A stretch of 29,323 bases of DNA from CALLMJ01 sp964493765 (GTDB lineage: Bacteria; Bacteroidota; Bacteroidia; J057; CALLMJ01). Positions 1 through 8,360 of this stretch are shown here, in pieces; positions within the stretch are counted from its first letter, which is position 1; each line of letters starts with the position of its first letter. The notes beneath the pieces were generated by a model. The model made no database searches. It had not been told where the DNA came from and saw only the letters and a list, made by a program, of their open reading frames with translations. The position numbers were made by a program, and so were the translations under genes. Location of the stretch: NCBI GenBank assembly GCA_964493765.1, contig CAZBPK010000196.1:1-29323 (forward strand). Reading direction: 5' to 3'.

Positions 1-561
1 AAACGTTGCGCCCGCAGGAGCCGTAGCCGTCAAAGTTGCACTAGAACCTGAACATATTGTAGCATTGCTCACCGTTGGCGCAGGAACATTTTGTATACTA
101 ACCGTAACAGTTGTTCGTGTAGAAGTACAACCTGAAATTACCGCTTCTACGTAATACGTGGTATTTACATTCAAATTAGGGGTAACAAAAGGATTTCCGG
201 TAAATAAAGGTGTACCACCAGAAGCCACGTCATACCATTGAAACGTTGCGCCCGCAGGAGCTGTAGCCGTCAAAGTCGCACTAGAACCTGAACATATTGT
301 AGCATTGCTCACCGTCGGCGCAGGAACATTTTGTATAGTAACCGTAAAGGCTGTTCGTGTAGAAGTGCAGCCTGCAATTACTGCTTCTACGTAATACGTG
401 GTATTGGCATTCAAATTAGGGGTAACAAAAGGATTCCCTGTAAATAAAGGTGTTCCACCAGTAGCCACGTTATACCATTGGAAGGTTGCGCCCGCAGGAG
501 CCGTAGCTGTCAGAGTTGCACTAGAACCTGAGCATATTGTAGTATTGCTCACCGTTGGCGC
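1..561 (-). repeat. Tandem 240-bp coding repeats (80-aa Ig-like units)
   Basis: Units lie at 322-561, 82-321 and a partial unit at 1-81, in exact 240-bp register and nearly identical in sequence. Each encodes one 80-residue Ig-like domain beginning at ...PTVSN(A/T)TICSGS and containing the FQWY and YYVEA strands. The array continues past the left edge, so the copy number is unknown. Substitutions between units are few and leave the frame intact, which suggests recent duplication or gene conversion. Confidence 0.95.
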
Positions 562-2955
562 AGAAGGCTGAGGGGAACAGCACGATTGTGTAGGAGCGGA
601 AGTTAAAATTACAGTATCCCCTGAAGAAGTAAAAATTCTAATAGGATAAAAAGAAGGGGGATTGGCAGTAGGACCTGTTGCATAGGTTTGATAAGAAGCA
701 GGGACAGTACAAGAAGTAATAGTAAAAGGAATAGGATTAAAACACTGATTGAGAAAAGCGTTCCATGTGCCACCACATTGCGCGCAAGTAGCGGCATTGG
801 TAATGGTTACATTTTGGGGGGGAACTAATTGTTGCCAAGTATAGGTTCCTGTTCCGCCCGAAACGGTGAATTGTCCATTACCTTCTACGCAAACGGTTAA
901 TGTTCCACAAGAGTTTACTTGAATTGGAACGGAATCAGAACCGCAAGGTAATGTATAATATACCCAGTGCGTACCAACGCCTGCCACAGCAGGATTAAAA
1001 GTACCGTTAGTAGGGTTAGTGATACCATTACCTGACCATGTTCCTCCGGGGGTAGCTGCAATCAAATTAAAGGGAGCCGCCGTTCGACAAACAGGATTGA
1101 CTTGGCAAATCGTTGCATCACACTCTAATAAAGGAAAAGGCTGGCATACTCCCATGTTAATAGCCTGTATGTAACCTGTCCTAGAAGCCGAGTTCATGTC
1201 TCCTGTGGCACCGCAAACTACTACTTCTCCATTGGCTCCAATAGCAATATCAAAAACACGAAAAGGTAAATTTACCGTTTGTAATACATTTAAAAAAGGG
1301 TCTAGTTTAATAATTCTATCAGAAGAACCTACATACACATTTCCACAAGAATCTACTTCAATACCGTTATTTCCTGGTTGATTAAAGCCTGCCGTAACAG
1401 TATTAATACCTCCAGGGATATTAAAAGTACCCAAAATAGCTCCTGTATTCAAATCTCTTCTATGAACCAAAGTTCCGTTATGGGTATAAATAAACCTATC
1501 ATTAGCCCGAATCGCTTTAATTCCCGAATTGCCGTTTTTAGGTCTGTAAGTTTCACATTTATAAGCAAAGTTATAATCAGAGTTTGTTTGAAAAGTTAAA
1601 GTTTTAGGGCAGGTGGCTTGAGAACCAAAAAGTTTCGTAAGCCCACCAATGGAATCTAAAGTAAGGTAATAATACCTACCATTTCTGGAAGAAGTCAAAG
1701 CGCGAACTTCATTCGTCTCTGGCGTTAGTCCTAGGAGTCCGGGTCTTGTACCTGCAACGTTTACATGCGTAATTTGCGAACCGTTATTTGTATTGATATC
1801 AAAGATTACCCCATTGCTCGCTGCTATATTAAGCGGATTTATACGTGTTCCTCCTACAATCAATCGGCTTTGGTCCACATTAAATGAAATTGCCCAGTAT
1901 TCATCATTCATTCCTCCTGCGGCGTTCCACACTAAAGCTCCCGAAGGATTGATTTTTTGAATATTAGCAGAAGAACCTGAGGTAATATATGTAAACCCTG
2001 CTTGGTCTGTAGCCATGGTACCTAACCAGTAATTAGCAGTATCATAAGGAGTAGTATAAGTCCATTGAAGCACACCTGCAGAATTATATTTCATTAATTT
2101 CATGGGCATGTCCCCACCAATTACATATACATTTCCCATAGCATCGGTTTCTACTTCCCAAACCCCATTGCTATTAGGTAAAGAAGGAGTTTGTACCCAC
2201 GGGTCAAAAACAATGGTTTCTCTGATTTTAAGCCCTTTTAAACTATATTTAACTTTGTTTCCTTCTAAAACAAGTTCTGATTCAACAATTCTTCTTGATT
2301 TTTTTAAATAAGAATAAGGCTTTGTTTCTATCATATTTCCATGAAGCGTAGGAATAACGATTTTTCCTTCCCATAATTGTAGCCCTTCTTTATCATATTG
2401 CAGTGCAATTTTAGATAAATCTGCACCAGGGTTCAAAACTAAACTGTATTTGATACCGCCCTCTTTTTTGACTTCATAAACAATATCCACATGGGGATAA
2501 ATATTTTTGTAAATCAACTTCCCATAAGCAGGAACATGATTGATAGCATAAACTTCTTTTCTATCAGAAGTTAACATGGCATAATTATGATAATCAAAAG
2601 AAGGATTTTCTACTTGCATTTGCAAATCAGCATTGGTATGAAGCCATTCACTTTTAATAATTTCGCGTACTGCTAACTTCTTAGGCTTCGTAGAATCTCC
2701 TTTCTTTCTGTCAGGATTTTTGATTTTCTTTTCTATTCTGTAAATAATCTCTGCTTTATCCGTAAAATAAATCTGAACAGCATTCTGGTCTACAGCATAT
2801 ACAATTTTTCCTTTGGATTGAAAATATGAATTATCAAATTGTCCTTTATTCTCTATGAAATTAGGGCTATAATGAAATACCTGTTGAAAATTTTTTTGGG
2901 AATAAGTATAGTTAAAAGTAAGAAAGAATAAACATATAAGAAATATTTTGTTCAT
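1..2955 (-). CDS. Large T9SS-type secreted surface protein with Ig-like repeats (C-terminus beyond window)
   Basis: One open frame of exactly 985 codons runs from the ATG at 2955-2953 to the left edge without a stop, so the protein is partial. It begins with a signal peptide (MNKIFLICLFFLTFNYTYS, then Q). Residues about 30-240 resemble the ENKGQ-type N-terminal domain of large Bacteroidota surface proteins (my recollection is DUF7948): a FIENKGQ motif and a DIVYEV segment are visible. Residues about 245-590 are beta-propeller-like, with repeated strands of the form NVYVIGG and NVYVGSSD. A cysteine-rich, PKD/Ig-like stretch follows. From about residue 799 there are 80-residue Ig-like repeats of the gliding/T9SS adhesin kind (CSGSSATL, FQWY, TTYYVEA). 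The T9SS sorting domain expected at the C-terminus is not in view. Likely role is a cell-surface adhesin or structural protein; the substrate is unknown. It is divergent from nuoC. Confidence 0.85.
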   Translation of the reverse strand, partial: MNKIFLICLFFLTFNYTYSQKNFQQVFHYSPNFIENKGQFDNSYFQSKGKIVYAVDQNAVQIYFTDKAEIIYRIEKKIKNPDRKKGDSTKPKKLAVREIIKSEWLHTNADLQMQVENPSFDYHNYAMLTSDRKEVYAINHVPAYGKLIYKNIYPHVDIVYEVKKEGGIKYSLVLNPGADLSKIALQYDKEGLQLWEGKIVIPTLHGNMIETKPYSYLKKSRRIVESELVLEGNKVKYSLKGLKIRETIVFDPWVQTPSLPNSNGVWEVETDAMGNVYVIGGDMPMKLMKYNSAGVLQWTYTTPYDTANYWLGTMATDQAGFTYITSGSSANIQKINPSGALVWNAAGGMNDEYWAISFNVDQSRLIVGGTRINPLNIAASNGVIFDINTNNGSQITHVNVAGTRPGLLGLTPETNEVRALTSSRNGRYYYLTLDSIGGLTKLFGSQATCPKTLTFQTNSDYNFAYKCETYRPKNGNSGIKAIRANDRFIYTHNGTLVHRRDLNTGAILGTFNIPGGINTVTAGFNQPGNNGIEVDSCGNVYVGSSDRIIKLDPFLNVLQTVNLPFRVFDIAIGANGEVVVCGATGDMNSASRTGYIQAINMGVCQPFPLLECDATICQVNPVCRTAAPFNLIAATPGGTWSGNGITNPTNGTFNPAVAGVGTHWVYYTLPCGSDSVPIQVNSCGTLTVCVEGNGQFTVSGGTGTYTWQQLVPPQNVTITNAATCAQCGGTWNAFLNQCFNPIPFTITSCTVPASYQTYATGPTANPPSFYPIRIFTSSGDTVILTSAPTQSCCSPQPSAPTVSNTTICSGSSATLTATAPAGATFQWYNVATGGTPLFTGNPFVTPNLNANTTYYVEAVIAGCTSTRTAFTVTIQNVPAPTVSNATICSGSSATLTATAPAGATFQWYDVASGGTPLFTGNPFVTPNLNVNTTYYVEAVISGCTSTRTTVTVSIQNVPAPTVSNATICSGSSATLTATAPAGATF

Positions 2956-2973
2956 AAAATCGTAGAATTTTTG

Positions 2974-2981
2974 CAAATATA
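2974..2981 (-). promoter_or_regulatory. -7 box of the surface-protein gene
   Basis: On the minus strand TATATTTG matches the Bacteroidota -7 consensus TAnnTTTG, 18 nt upstream of the ATG at 2955. No clear TTTG is present at the expected -33 spacing, so this is a box match only. Confidence 0.5.
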
Positions 2982-3079
2982 CAAAATAAAATTATGATTT
3001 TATAGTTTGAATGAAACGTATCAAATAAAAAAGTATTTTTTTTTCCGACCTTGATATTTTTATTTTTTTAGGACTTTTT

Positions 3080-3111
3080 TTTGTTATTTTAAATGATTTA
3101 AACTAAATTTG
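3080..3111 (+). promoter_or_regulatory. Promoter of nuoC operon
   Basis: TTTG (3080-3083), 20 nt, then TAAATTTG (3104-3111) is an exact match to the Bacteroidota vegetative promoter. The predicted transcript start is around 3116-3118, giving a leader of about 8-10 nt before the ATG at 3126. Confidence 0.7.
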
Positions 3112-3125
3112 CGAAATTATTTTTC

Positions 3126-3590
3126 ATGGGAACAGAGGAACTAAAAAAAATTATTTTCACAAAATACGATAATAATTTCGTTTTTTTTAATGAAAGTGAA
3201 AACAACTTCAAAGTAGCTAAAGAAAATTTACAAGAATTCATTAAATTCTTAAAAGAAAATCCTGAACTGTATTTTGATGTTTTGGTATGCATAACCTCTG
3301 TTGACTATCAAGATACTTTTGAGGTTTTTTATACCTTACATTCCATTTTAAAAAACTTAACGGTCAATATTTCTGTACAAATCTCTAAAGGAGATACATT
3401 ACCTAGCCTTACGAATTTATATTCTTCAGCGGAATGGCATGAAAGAGAAGTATATGACATGATGGGCATAACATTTGCTAATCACCCTGATTTAAGAAGA
3501 ATTTTACTACCTAATGACTGGGAAGGTTTTCCTTTATTAAAAAATTACGAAACTCAAGATATTTATCATAACATAAAAGTAAAATATTAG
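3126..3590 (+). CDS. nuoC: NADH-quinone oxidoreductase subunit C (30 kDa subunit)
   Basis: This is a peripheral-arm subunit of respiratory complex I on the cytoplasmic side of the membrane; in the family it pairs with NuoD and NuoB. The 154 residues are typical of the shorter NuoC proteins. The family signature is plain: residues 104-115 (WHERE, then VYDMMGI), followed by HPDLRRILLPNDWEG at 120-134 and the PLLKNYE tail. The ATG at 3126 lies just below a good promoter. Oddly, no other nuo gene is adjacent: upstream is a divergent surface-protein gene, and 2 nt downstream begins a TetR regulator. The rest of complex I must be elsewhere in the genome. The identification is secure. Confidence 0.95.
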   Translation: MGTEELKKIIFTKYDNNFVFFNESENNFKVAKENLQEFIKFLKENPELYFDVLVCITSVDYQDTFEVFYTLHSILKNLTVNISVQISKGDTLPSLTNLYSSAEWHEREVYDMMGITFANHPDLRRILLPNDWEGFPLLKNYETQDIYHNIKVKY

Positions 3591-3592
3591 CC

Positions 3593-4204
3593 ATGGGAAG
3601 AAAATCAATAGAAAAAGAAAGATTAATATTAGCTGATGAGCAAAAAGAATGGATAGACAAATTAACCAATTTGTTTTTAAAAAATGGTATAAAGAAGGTT
3701 AGTATGGATAGGGTAGTGGTACATCTTGGAGTAAGTAAAGCTACCTTTTACCGTTTCTTTGAATCCCGTGATATTCTTATAGAAAGAATTATTGAAAATT
3801 ACCTTCATCAATTTGATGGATTTGAAAAAATTCTTCATAATGAAGAAAAAGATTTTTTTGAACGTTTTATAGAAACATTTGCTTATTTTTCTAAACCACT
3901 TTTGGGTTTAAATAATGTATTTTTAAAAGATTTGAAAGAATATTATCCAAAACAATTAGAAAAAATTAACAATTTCCAAAATCAAATTTTAGAAGAATTA
4001 GGAAAATACTATAAAACGGGTATAGAAAAAAAACACATTGTTGATTGTAATATCCATATTTTATTAGCTATGGATAAAGCAATGATATGGCAATTAACTG
4101 ATGGGTCTTTTTTGCAAAAAAATCAACTGACAATTTCAGAAGCATTTGAACAATATTTTAGAATTAAATTTCAAGGATTAATTCCAAGAAATCATGGAAA
4201 ATAA
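3593..4204 (+). CDS. TetR/AcrR family transcriptional regulator
   Basis: A 203-residue protein with an N-terminal TetR-type helix-turn-helix at about residues 18-65: a first helix ending in FLKNGI, then SMDRVVVHLGVSKATFYRFF, the usual recognition-helix pattern with its conserved F-Y-R-F block. The remainder is helical and variable, as expected for a ligand and dimerisation domain. The start is the ATG 2 nt after the nuoC stop, so the two genes are almost certainly cotranscribed. Its stop overlaps the next small gene by 11 bp. Which gene it controls cannot be told; autoregulation of the nuoC operon or control of an unlinked target are both possible. Confidence 0.88.
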   Translation: MGRKSIEKERLILADEQKEWIDKLTNLFLKNGIKKVSMDRVVVHLGVSKATFYRFFESRDILIERIIENYLHQFDGFEKILHNEEKDFFERFIETFAYFSKPLLGLNNVFLKDLKEYYPKQLEKINNFQNQILEELGKYYKTGIEKKHIVDCNIHILLAMDKAMIWQLTDGSFLQKNQLTISEAFEQYFRIKFQGLIPRNHGK

Positions 4205-4346
4205 ATCTCCAAAATTAGAATGGGTAATCTATTTGTTAGTTTTAATTTTAATCGTTTTGTTTTGGTTTAATCTCAAAAAAAGTGATTCCTTAGATGACCG
4301 TTCAAGAAACCCTTTTCATCAAAGGCAAAAGGAAAGATTTAGTTGA
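4194..4346 (+). CDS. 50-residue single-pass membrane peptide
   Basis: This short open frame begins at the ATG overlapping the last 11 bp of the TetR gene and ends at the TGA at 4344-4346. The 50 residues read as a polar N-terminus (MENKSPKLEW), one hydrophobic helix at about residues 11-27 (VIYLLVLILIVLFWFNL) and a strongly charged tail with DDRSRN and a Q/K/R-rich end. That is a typical layout for a small inner-membrane protein with one helix. The overlap with the regulator suggests translational coupling. I do not recognise a family. The main doubt is whether so short a frame is translated; its tight overlap and sensible composition argue for it. Confidence 0.6.
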   Translation: MENKSPKLEWVIYLLVLILIVLFWFNLKKSDSLDDRSRNPFHQRQKERFS

Positions 4347-4400
4347 TTTTATAATTTTGTGTATATTTTTTTCGTTATTTTGTAGATTGAAAATCACCAC

Positions 4401-5432
4401 ATGAGATTGATTGTCCTTTTTTTTATTATCATTTCTGATTTATATGCTCAAATAGGAGGTAGGAATGTTTATGATTTTCTGCGTTTAACGCCTAATGCGA
4501 GAGTTTCTGCTTTAGGAGGTGTGAATATTACTACTTTAGATAAAGACTTAAATTTAGCTTGGTATAATCCTGCTCTTCTCAATGATACCATGAACTCAGG
4601 GATAACTATGAATATTGTTAATTATTTATCCGACATTACTTATGGATATTCAAGTTATTCACATACTTTTCAAAATATTGGTACAGCTCATGCGGGAATT
4701 CATTATGTTAATTATGGCAAAATGCAAGAAACTGACGAATTAGGAAATGTAAATGGTCAATTTTCTGCCAATGATATAGCCTTAGTCTCGGGGATTGCAA
4801 GAGATTTTGGAAATTTACGTTTTGGCACCAACTTAAAAATCCTTTATTCTACTATTCAAAGATTTAATTCTTTTGGGTTTGCATTCGATTTTGGAGGAGT
4901 TTGGAACTTCCCTGAACAAAATACAACCTTAGGTTTAGTATTAAAGAATATGGGGACACAAATTACTCAGTTCAATAAAAACGCACCGAGGTCGCCTATT
5001 CCATTTGAAGCGCAATTGGGAGTTAGTCATAGATTAAAATACTTACCGTTAAGGTTTAGTACAACTTTAATTCAACTTCAACAATATCGTTTAATTCAAA
5101 AAGATCCTAATAAAAAGCCTCAGTTGGATTTAGCGGGCAATCCTATCCCCGAAAAAAATCAAACCTTTGATAATATACTTCGCCATTTTGTGTTTGGTGG
5201 AGAATTTTTATTTTCTCAAAATTTTCATGTTAGGGTTGGATATAACCACATGAGACATCAAGAGCTTAAAACTACAGGAACTAATTTTAGTATGGCTGGT
5301 TGGGCATTCGGTTTTGGAATGAGAATAAAAAAATTCTATTTTGATTATGGATATAGCAATTACCATGCTATAGGTGGTACTCATTCTTTTTCTTTAATTA
5401 CCTATATAAATTCATATAAACAATCACAGTGA
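4401..5432 (+). CDS. porQ: Type IX secretion system outer-membrane protein PorQ
   Basis: PorQ is an outer-membrane beta-barrel required for T9SS export, thought to act with the attachment complex (PorU, PorV, PorZ). The 343-residue protein starts with a signal peptide (about 1-16, cleaved near YA-Q). It then shows the PorQ family opening GGRNVYDFLRLTPNARVSAL and the downstream motif LAWYNPALLND. The rest is amphipathic beta-strands with many aromatic residues and glycines, ending near a YINSYKQSQ tail. Length agrees with the family. The next gene's GTG start overlaps its TGA in a GTGA tetranucleotide, so the two are coupled. The upstream region has only a degenerate -7 box. Confidence 0.9.
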   Translation: MRLIVLFFIIISDLYAQIGGRNVYDFLRLTPNARVSALGGVNITTLDKDLNLAWYNPALLNDTMNSGITMNIVNYLSDITYGYSSYSHTFQNIGTAHAGIHYVNYGKMQETDELGNVNGQFSANDIALVSGIARDFGNLRFGTNLKILYSTIQRFNSFGFAFDFGGVWNFPEQNTTLGLVLKNMGTQITQFNKNAPRSPIPFEAQLGVSHRLKYLPLRFSTTLIQLQQYRLIQKDPNKKPQLDLAGNPIPEKNQTFDNILRHFVFGGEFLFSQNFHVRVGYNHMRHQELKTTGTNFSMAGWAFGFGMRIKKFYFDYGYSNYHAIGGTHSFSLITYINSYKQSQ

Positions 5433-6241
5433 AAAAAGTAGTGGTTATTACAGGAGCATCTTCTGGAATAGGAAAAGCACTTGCCATAGAATATGCAAAA
5501 AATGGATACAATTTATCTCTTTGCGCAAGAAATTTATCTGCTTTACAAGAGGTTAAAAACCAATGTTCAAATTTTGGAATACTTTGTGAAATTTTTCAAG
5601 CAGATGTTTCTAGTAAAGAAGAATGTAATCATTTTATACAATTTACCATTCAAAAGTTTCAACGAATTGATGTTTTGATAAATAATGCTGGCATTTCTAT
5701 GAGAGCGTTATTTAATGAATGTAATTTAGAAGACTTTGAAAAAGTAATGAATGTTAACTTTTGGGGTACAGTTTATTGTACAAAATTTTCTTTACCATAT
5801 TTACAAGAATCTAAAGGTTCAATAATAGGAATTTCTTCTATTGCTGGATATAGAGGTTTACCTGCACGTTCTGGATATTCTGCTTCAAAGTTTGCAATGA
5901 ATGGTTTTTTGGAGAGTTTAAGAACAGAATTGCTTTATACTGGAGTACATGTAATGACAGTAGCCCCAGGATTTACAGCCTCTAATATTAGGAACACTGC
6001 TTTAGATGGAAAAGGAAAAGCTCAAAAAGAATCCCCTTTAGACGAAAGTAAAATTATGTCTTCTGAAGAATGTGCAAAACATATTTATAAAGCCTATAAA
6101 AAGAAAAAAAGAACTTTAATCCTAACGAAACAAGGGAAACTTACAGTATTTTTTAATAAATTATTTGCAAATTGGATGGATAAAAAAGTTTATCAACATT
6201 TTGAAAATGAACCTAATAGCCCTTTAAAAAATAGAAATTAA
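5429..6241 (+). CDS. Short-chain dehydrogenase/reductase (SDR family)
   Basis: A classical SDR of 270 residues, probably an NADP(H)-dependent oxidoreductase of the cytoplasm or membrane face; the substrate is unknown. The cofactor motif TGASSGIG is at residues 8-15, NNAG at 85-88, and the catalytic triad is S137, Y150 and K154 (GYSASK). The C-terminal part is lysine-rich and resembles DltE/YqjQ-like SDRs. It starts with GTG at 5429, four bases inside porQ, which fixes the start by coupling and gives MKKVVVITG at the expected position. The pairing with porQ may be positional rather than functional. Confidence 0.88.
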   Translation: MKKVVVITGASSGIGKALAIEYAKNGYNLSLCARNLSALQEVKNQCSNFGILCEIFQADVSSKEECNHFIQFTIQKFQRIDVLINNAGISMRALFNECNLEDFEKVMNVNFWGTVYCTKFSLPYLQESKGSIIGISSIAGYRGLPARSGYSASKFAMNGFLESLRTELLYTGVHVMTVAPGFTASNIRNTALDGKGKAQKESPLDESKIMSSEECAKHIYKAYKKKKRTLILTKQGKLTVFFNKLFANWMDKKVYQHFENEPNSPLKNRN

Positions 6242-6302
6242 TAATTAATTTATTGTTATTTTGAAGCAAACGACAAAAAAAATAAATTTTTTTTAGTAAA
6301 AA

Positions 6303-6335
6303 TTTGCAGATAAAACGAAAAAAACTTTAATTTTG
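6303..6335 (+). promoter_or_regulatory. Promoter of rpsA
   Basis: TTTG (6303-6306), 21 nt, then TAATTTTG (6328-6335) matches the Bacteroidota consensus. The in-frame TTG codon at 6333 lies inside the -7 box, so it cannot be the translation start; initiation must be at 6348 or 6357. Confidence 0.7.
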
Positions 6336-6356
6336 CGATTTCAAAAAATGGAGTTA

Positions 6357-8123
6357 ATGACGGAAAAAAATTTAGAGAATGAAGCAATTCAAGAGGATTT
6401 TTCTTGGGAAGATACTGATTATTCCCAAGAAGAAAAAGAAAGATTAGCAAAATTGTACACTAGTACAATTTCTACTGTTGCTGAGAAGCAAATTATGAAA
6501 GGTATTGTTGTTGCATTTGACGACAAAGAAGTAGTTGTAAATGTTGGTTTTAAATCAGATGGCGTTATCCCTAGGTCTGAATTTAGAGATATAGATGATT
6601 TACAAATTGGAATGGAAGTAGAAGTATTTTTACAAAAAGTTGAAGATTCTAATGGGCATCTTCAATTATCCAGAAGATTAGCTACTTCTATGAGAAGTTG
6701 GGATAAAATTCTTGAGGCGTTAGATCAAGATGTTGTGGTAGAAGGTGTTATAAAAAGAAGAACTAAAGGTGGTTTTGTGGTGGATTTAGATGGTATAGAA
6801 GCTTTCTTGCCTGGTTCTCAAATTGATGTTAAGCCTATTAAAGATTATGATTCTTTTGTAGGTCAAAGAATGGAATTTAAAGTGGTTAAAATTAACCATG
6901 TCCATAATAACGTTGTAATTTCTCACAAAGTTCTTATTGAAAAAGACCTTGAAGACCAAAAAGCTGAAATTATTAATAAACTTGAAAAAGGTCAAATTCT
7001 TGAAGGTACTGTTAAAAACATTACCAATTATGGGGTATTCATTGATTTAGGTGGTGTTGACGGTTTATTAAGGGTTACTGATATTTCATGGGGTAGAATC
7101 AATGATCCTAATGATGTTCTTTATGATGGTCAAAAAGTTACAGTTGTAGTGCTGGACTTCGACGATGAGAAAAAAAGAATCAGCTTAGGTATGAAACAGT
7201 TACTACCTCATCCTTGGGAAACTTATGTTGAACAATTAAATACTGGAGATAAAGTAACTGGTAAAGTTGTAACCATTGCAGATTATGGTATTTTTATAGA
7301 ACTACAACCAGGAGTAGAAGGATTAATTCATGTAAGTGAGATTTCTTGGTCACAGCATTTAAAAAATCCTTACGAATTATTTAATATTGGAGATGAAGTC
7401 CAGGCTGTTGTTTTAAATATTGATAAAGATGAAAGAAAAATTGCTTTGGGTATCAAACAATTGACTCAAGACCCTTGGTTAAATGTAGCTCAAAAATATG
7501 CCGTAGGTTCTAAACATACTGCAACCGTTAGAAATATCACTGCATACGGTTTATTTGTTGAATTAGAAGAAGGTGTTGATGGATTGATTCATATTGCTGA
7601 TTTAAGCTGGAATAAAATTAACCACCCTTCTGAATTTATCAAAAAAGATGAAAAATTAGAGGTTATCGTTCTTGAATTAGATTTAGAAAATAGAAAAATT
7701 CGTTTAGGTCATAAACAATTAACTGAAGATCCATGGGATACTTTTGAAACTATTTTCAAATTAGGTTCTATTCATAATGCTACTATTATTAAATTCGTTG
7801 ATAAAAGTGCAATTCTAGAACTTGAATATGGTGTTGAGGGTTTCTGTCCTTCTAAACATCTTCAAGTAGAAGAAGGTAACAATGAATTAAGAGTTGGTGA
7901 TACAGCTCCTTTCAAAGTAATTGAATTTAACAAAGAAAATAGAAAAATTATTCTTTCACATTCTGAAACTTGGCGTGAAGCTAAAGAAAAAGAATTGGAA
8001 AAAGAACGTGAAGAAGTTCAAAAAAATATCAAAAAACAAAAAGATAATACCAAAAAATCTACACTTGGTGAGTTAGATGTTTTAGCGAACTTAAAAACAA
8101 AAATGGAGAACGATCAAGAATAG
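6357..8123 (+). CDS. rpsA: 30S ribosomal protein S1
   Basis: S1 binds mRNA on the 30S subunit and helps initiation on messages with weak or no Shine-Dalgarno sequence, which fits this genome. Six S1 (OB-fold) domains follow one another: MKGIVVAFDD..., VEGVIKRRTKGGFVV..., EGTVKNITNYGVFIDL..., TGKVVTIADYGIFIEL..., TATVRNITAYGLFVEL... and a divergent sixth (ATIIKFVDKSAILEL). They are followed by a charged KE-rich tail. The total is about 588 residues, normal for Bacteroidota S1. Two ATGs are possible (6348 and 6357). I chose 6357 (MTEKNLENEA) because the promoter's predicted transcript start near 6340 leaves it a 15-20 nt leader. An intrinsic terminator follows at 8147. Confidence 0.95.
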   Translation: MTEKNLENEAIQEDFSWEDTDYSQEEKERLAKLYTSTISTVAEKQIMKGIVVAFDDKEVVVNVGFKSDGVIPRSEFRDIDDLQIGMEVEVFLQKVEDSNGHLQLSRRLATSMRSWDKILEALDQDVVVEGVIKRRTKGGFVVDLDGIEAFLPGSQIDVKPIKDYDSFVGQRMEFKVVKINHVHNNVVISHKVLIEKDLEDQKAEIINKLEKGQILEGTVKNITNYGVFIDLGGVDGLLRVTDISWGRINDPNDVLYDGQKVTVVVLDFDDEKKRISLGMKQLLPHPWETYVEQLNTGDKVTGKVVTIADYGIFIELQPGVEGLIHVSEISWSQHLKNPYELFNIGDEVQAVVLNIDKDERKIALGIKQLTQDPWLNVAQKYAVGSKHTATVRNITAYGLFVELEEGVDGLIHIADLSWNKINHPSEFIKKDEKLEVIVLELDLENRKIRLGHKQLTEDPWDTFETIFKLGSIHNATIIKFVDKSAILELEYGVEGFCPSKHLQVEEGNNELRVGDTAPFKVIEFNKENRKIILSHSETWREAKEKELEKEREEVQKNIKKQKDNTKKSTLGELDVLANLKTKMENDQE

Positions 8124-8146
8124 TTTTAAATATTATTTTTACCAAT

Positions 8147-8174
8147 AGCTGCCCTTTAAGGCAGCTTTTTTTTT
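8147..8174 (+). terminator. Intrinsic terminator of rpsA
   Basis: A perfect 7-bp stem, AGCTGCC (8147-8153) with GGCAGCT (8160-8166), has a 6-nt loop and runs into a T tract to 8174, 24 nt beyond the rpsA stop. Confidence 0.88.
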
Positions 8175-8208
8175 AAAAATAAGTAAAAAAATAATTTTTT
8201 TATCTTTT

Positions 8209-8239
8209 TTTGATACGTAGGTATTTTTACTTAATTTTG
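8209..8239 (+). promoter_or_regulatory. Promoter inside the rpsA/plug intergenic region
   Basis: TTTG (8209-8212), 19 nt, then TAATTTTG (8232-8239) is a perfect consensus promoter placed after the rpsA terminator. It is followed 60 nt later by another terminator rather than by a gene, so it probably drives a short RNA. Confidence 0.65.
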
Positions 8240-8244
8240 TAATT

Positions 8245-8325
8245 GTATTTTCAACAAATAAAATAGCTATGCTATAACCTGCTAAACGCTTGAATATTCT
8301 GCCCTTTTTTAGGGCAGTTTTTATT
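8245..8325 (+). ncRNA. Candidate small RNA (about 80 nt), unknown family
   Basis: The stretch between the promoter at 8209-8239 and the terminator at 8299-8327 would make a transcript of about 75-85 nt. It holds a small hairpin, ATAGC-TAT-GCTAT (8263-8275), a single-stranded centre and the terminator stem. The only start codon, at 8269, reads M-L-stop, so no protein is encoded. It could be an independent sRNA or an attenuated leader for the plug gene; the plug gene has its own promoter further down, which favours an independent RNA. The ends are estimated, not read. Confidence 0.5.
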
Positions 8326-8327
8326 TT
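8299..8327 (+). terminator. Intrinsic terminator of the candidate small RNA
   Basis: CTGCCCT (8299-8305) pairs perfectly with AGGGCAG (8311-8317) around a five-T loop and is followed by TTTTTATTTT. No protein gene ends upstream of it except rpsA, which already has its own terminator. Confidence 0.82.
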
Positions 8328-8356
8328 GTAAAGTTTATTTTTACTTGTTATCTTTG
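8325..8356 (+). promoter_or_regulatory. Promoter of the T9SS plug gene
   Basis: TTTG (8325-8328), 20 nt, then TATCTTTG (8349-8356) is a perfect consensus match. Only 4 nt separate the box from the ATG at 8361, so the predicted transcript start falls on the start codon itself. Confidence 0.65.
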
Positions 8357-8360
8357 TATT

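Noticed and set aside
1..561. CRISPR-like array
   Set aside because: The 240-bp units are fully repeated without unique spacers and stay in frame as protein domains.
6333..6356. In-frame TTG start for rpsA at 6333
   Set aside because: The TTG is the end of the TAATTTTG promoter box, so it would not be transcribed; ATG at 6348 or 6357 is used.
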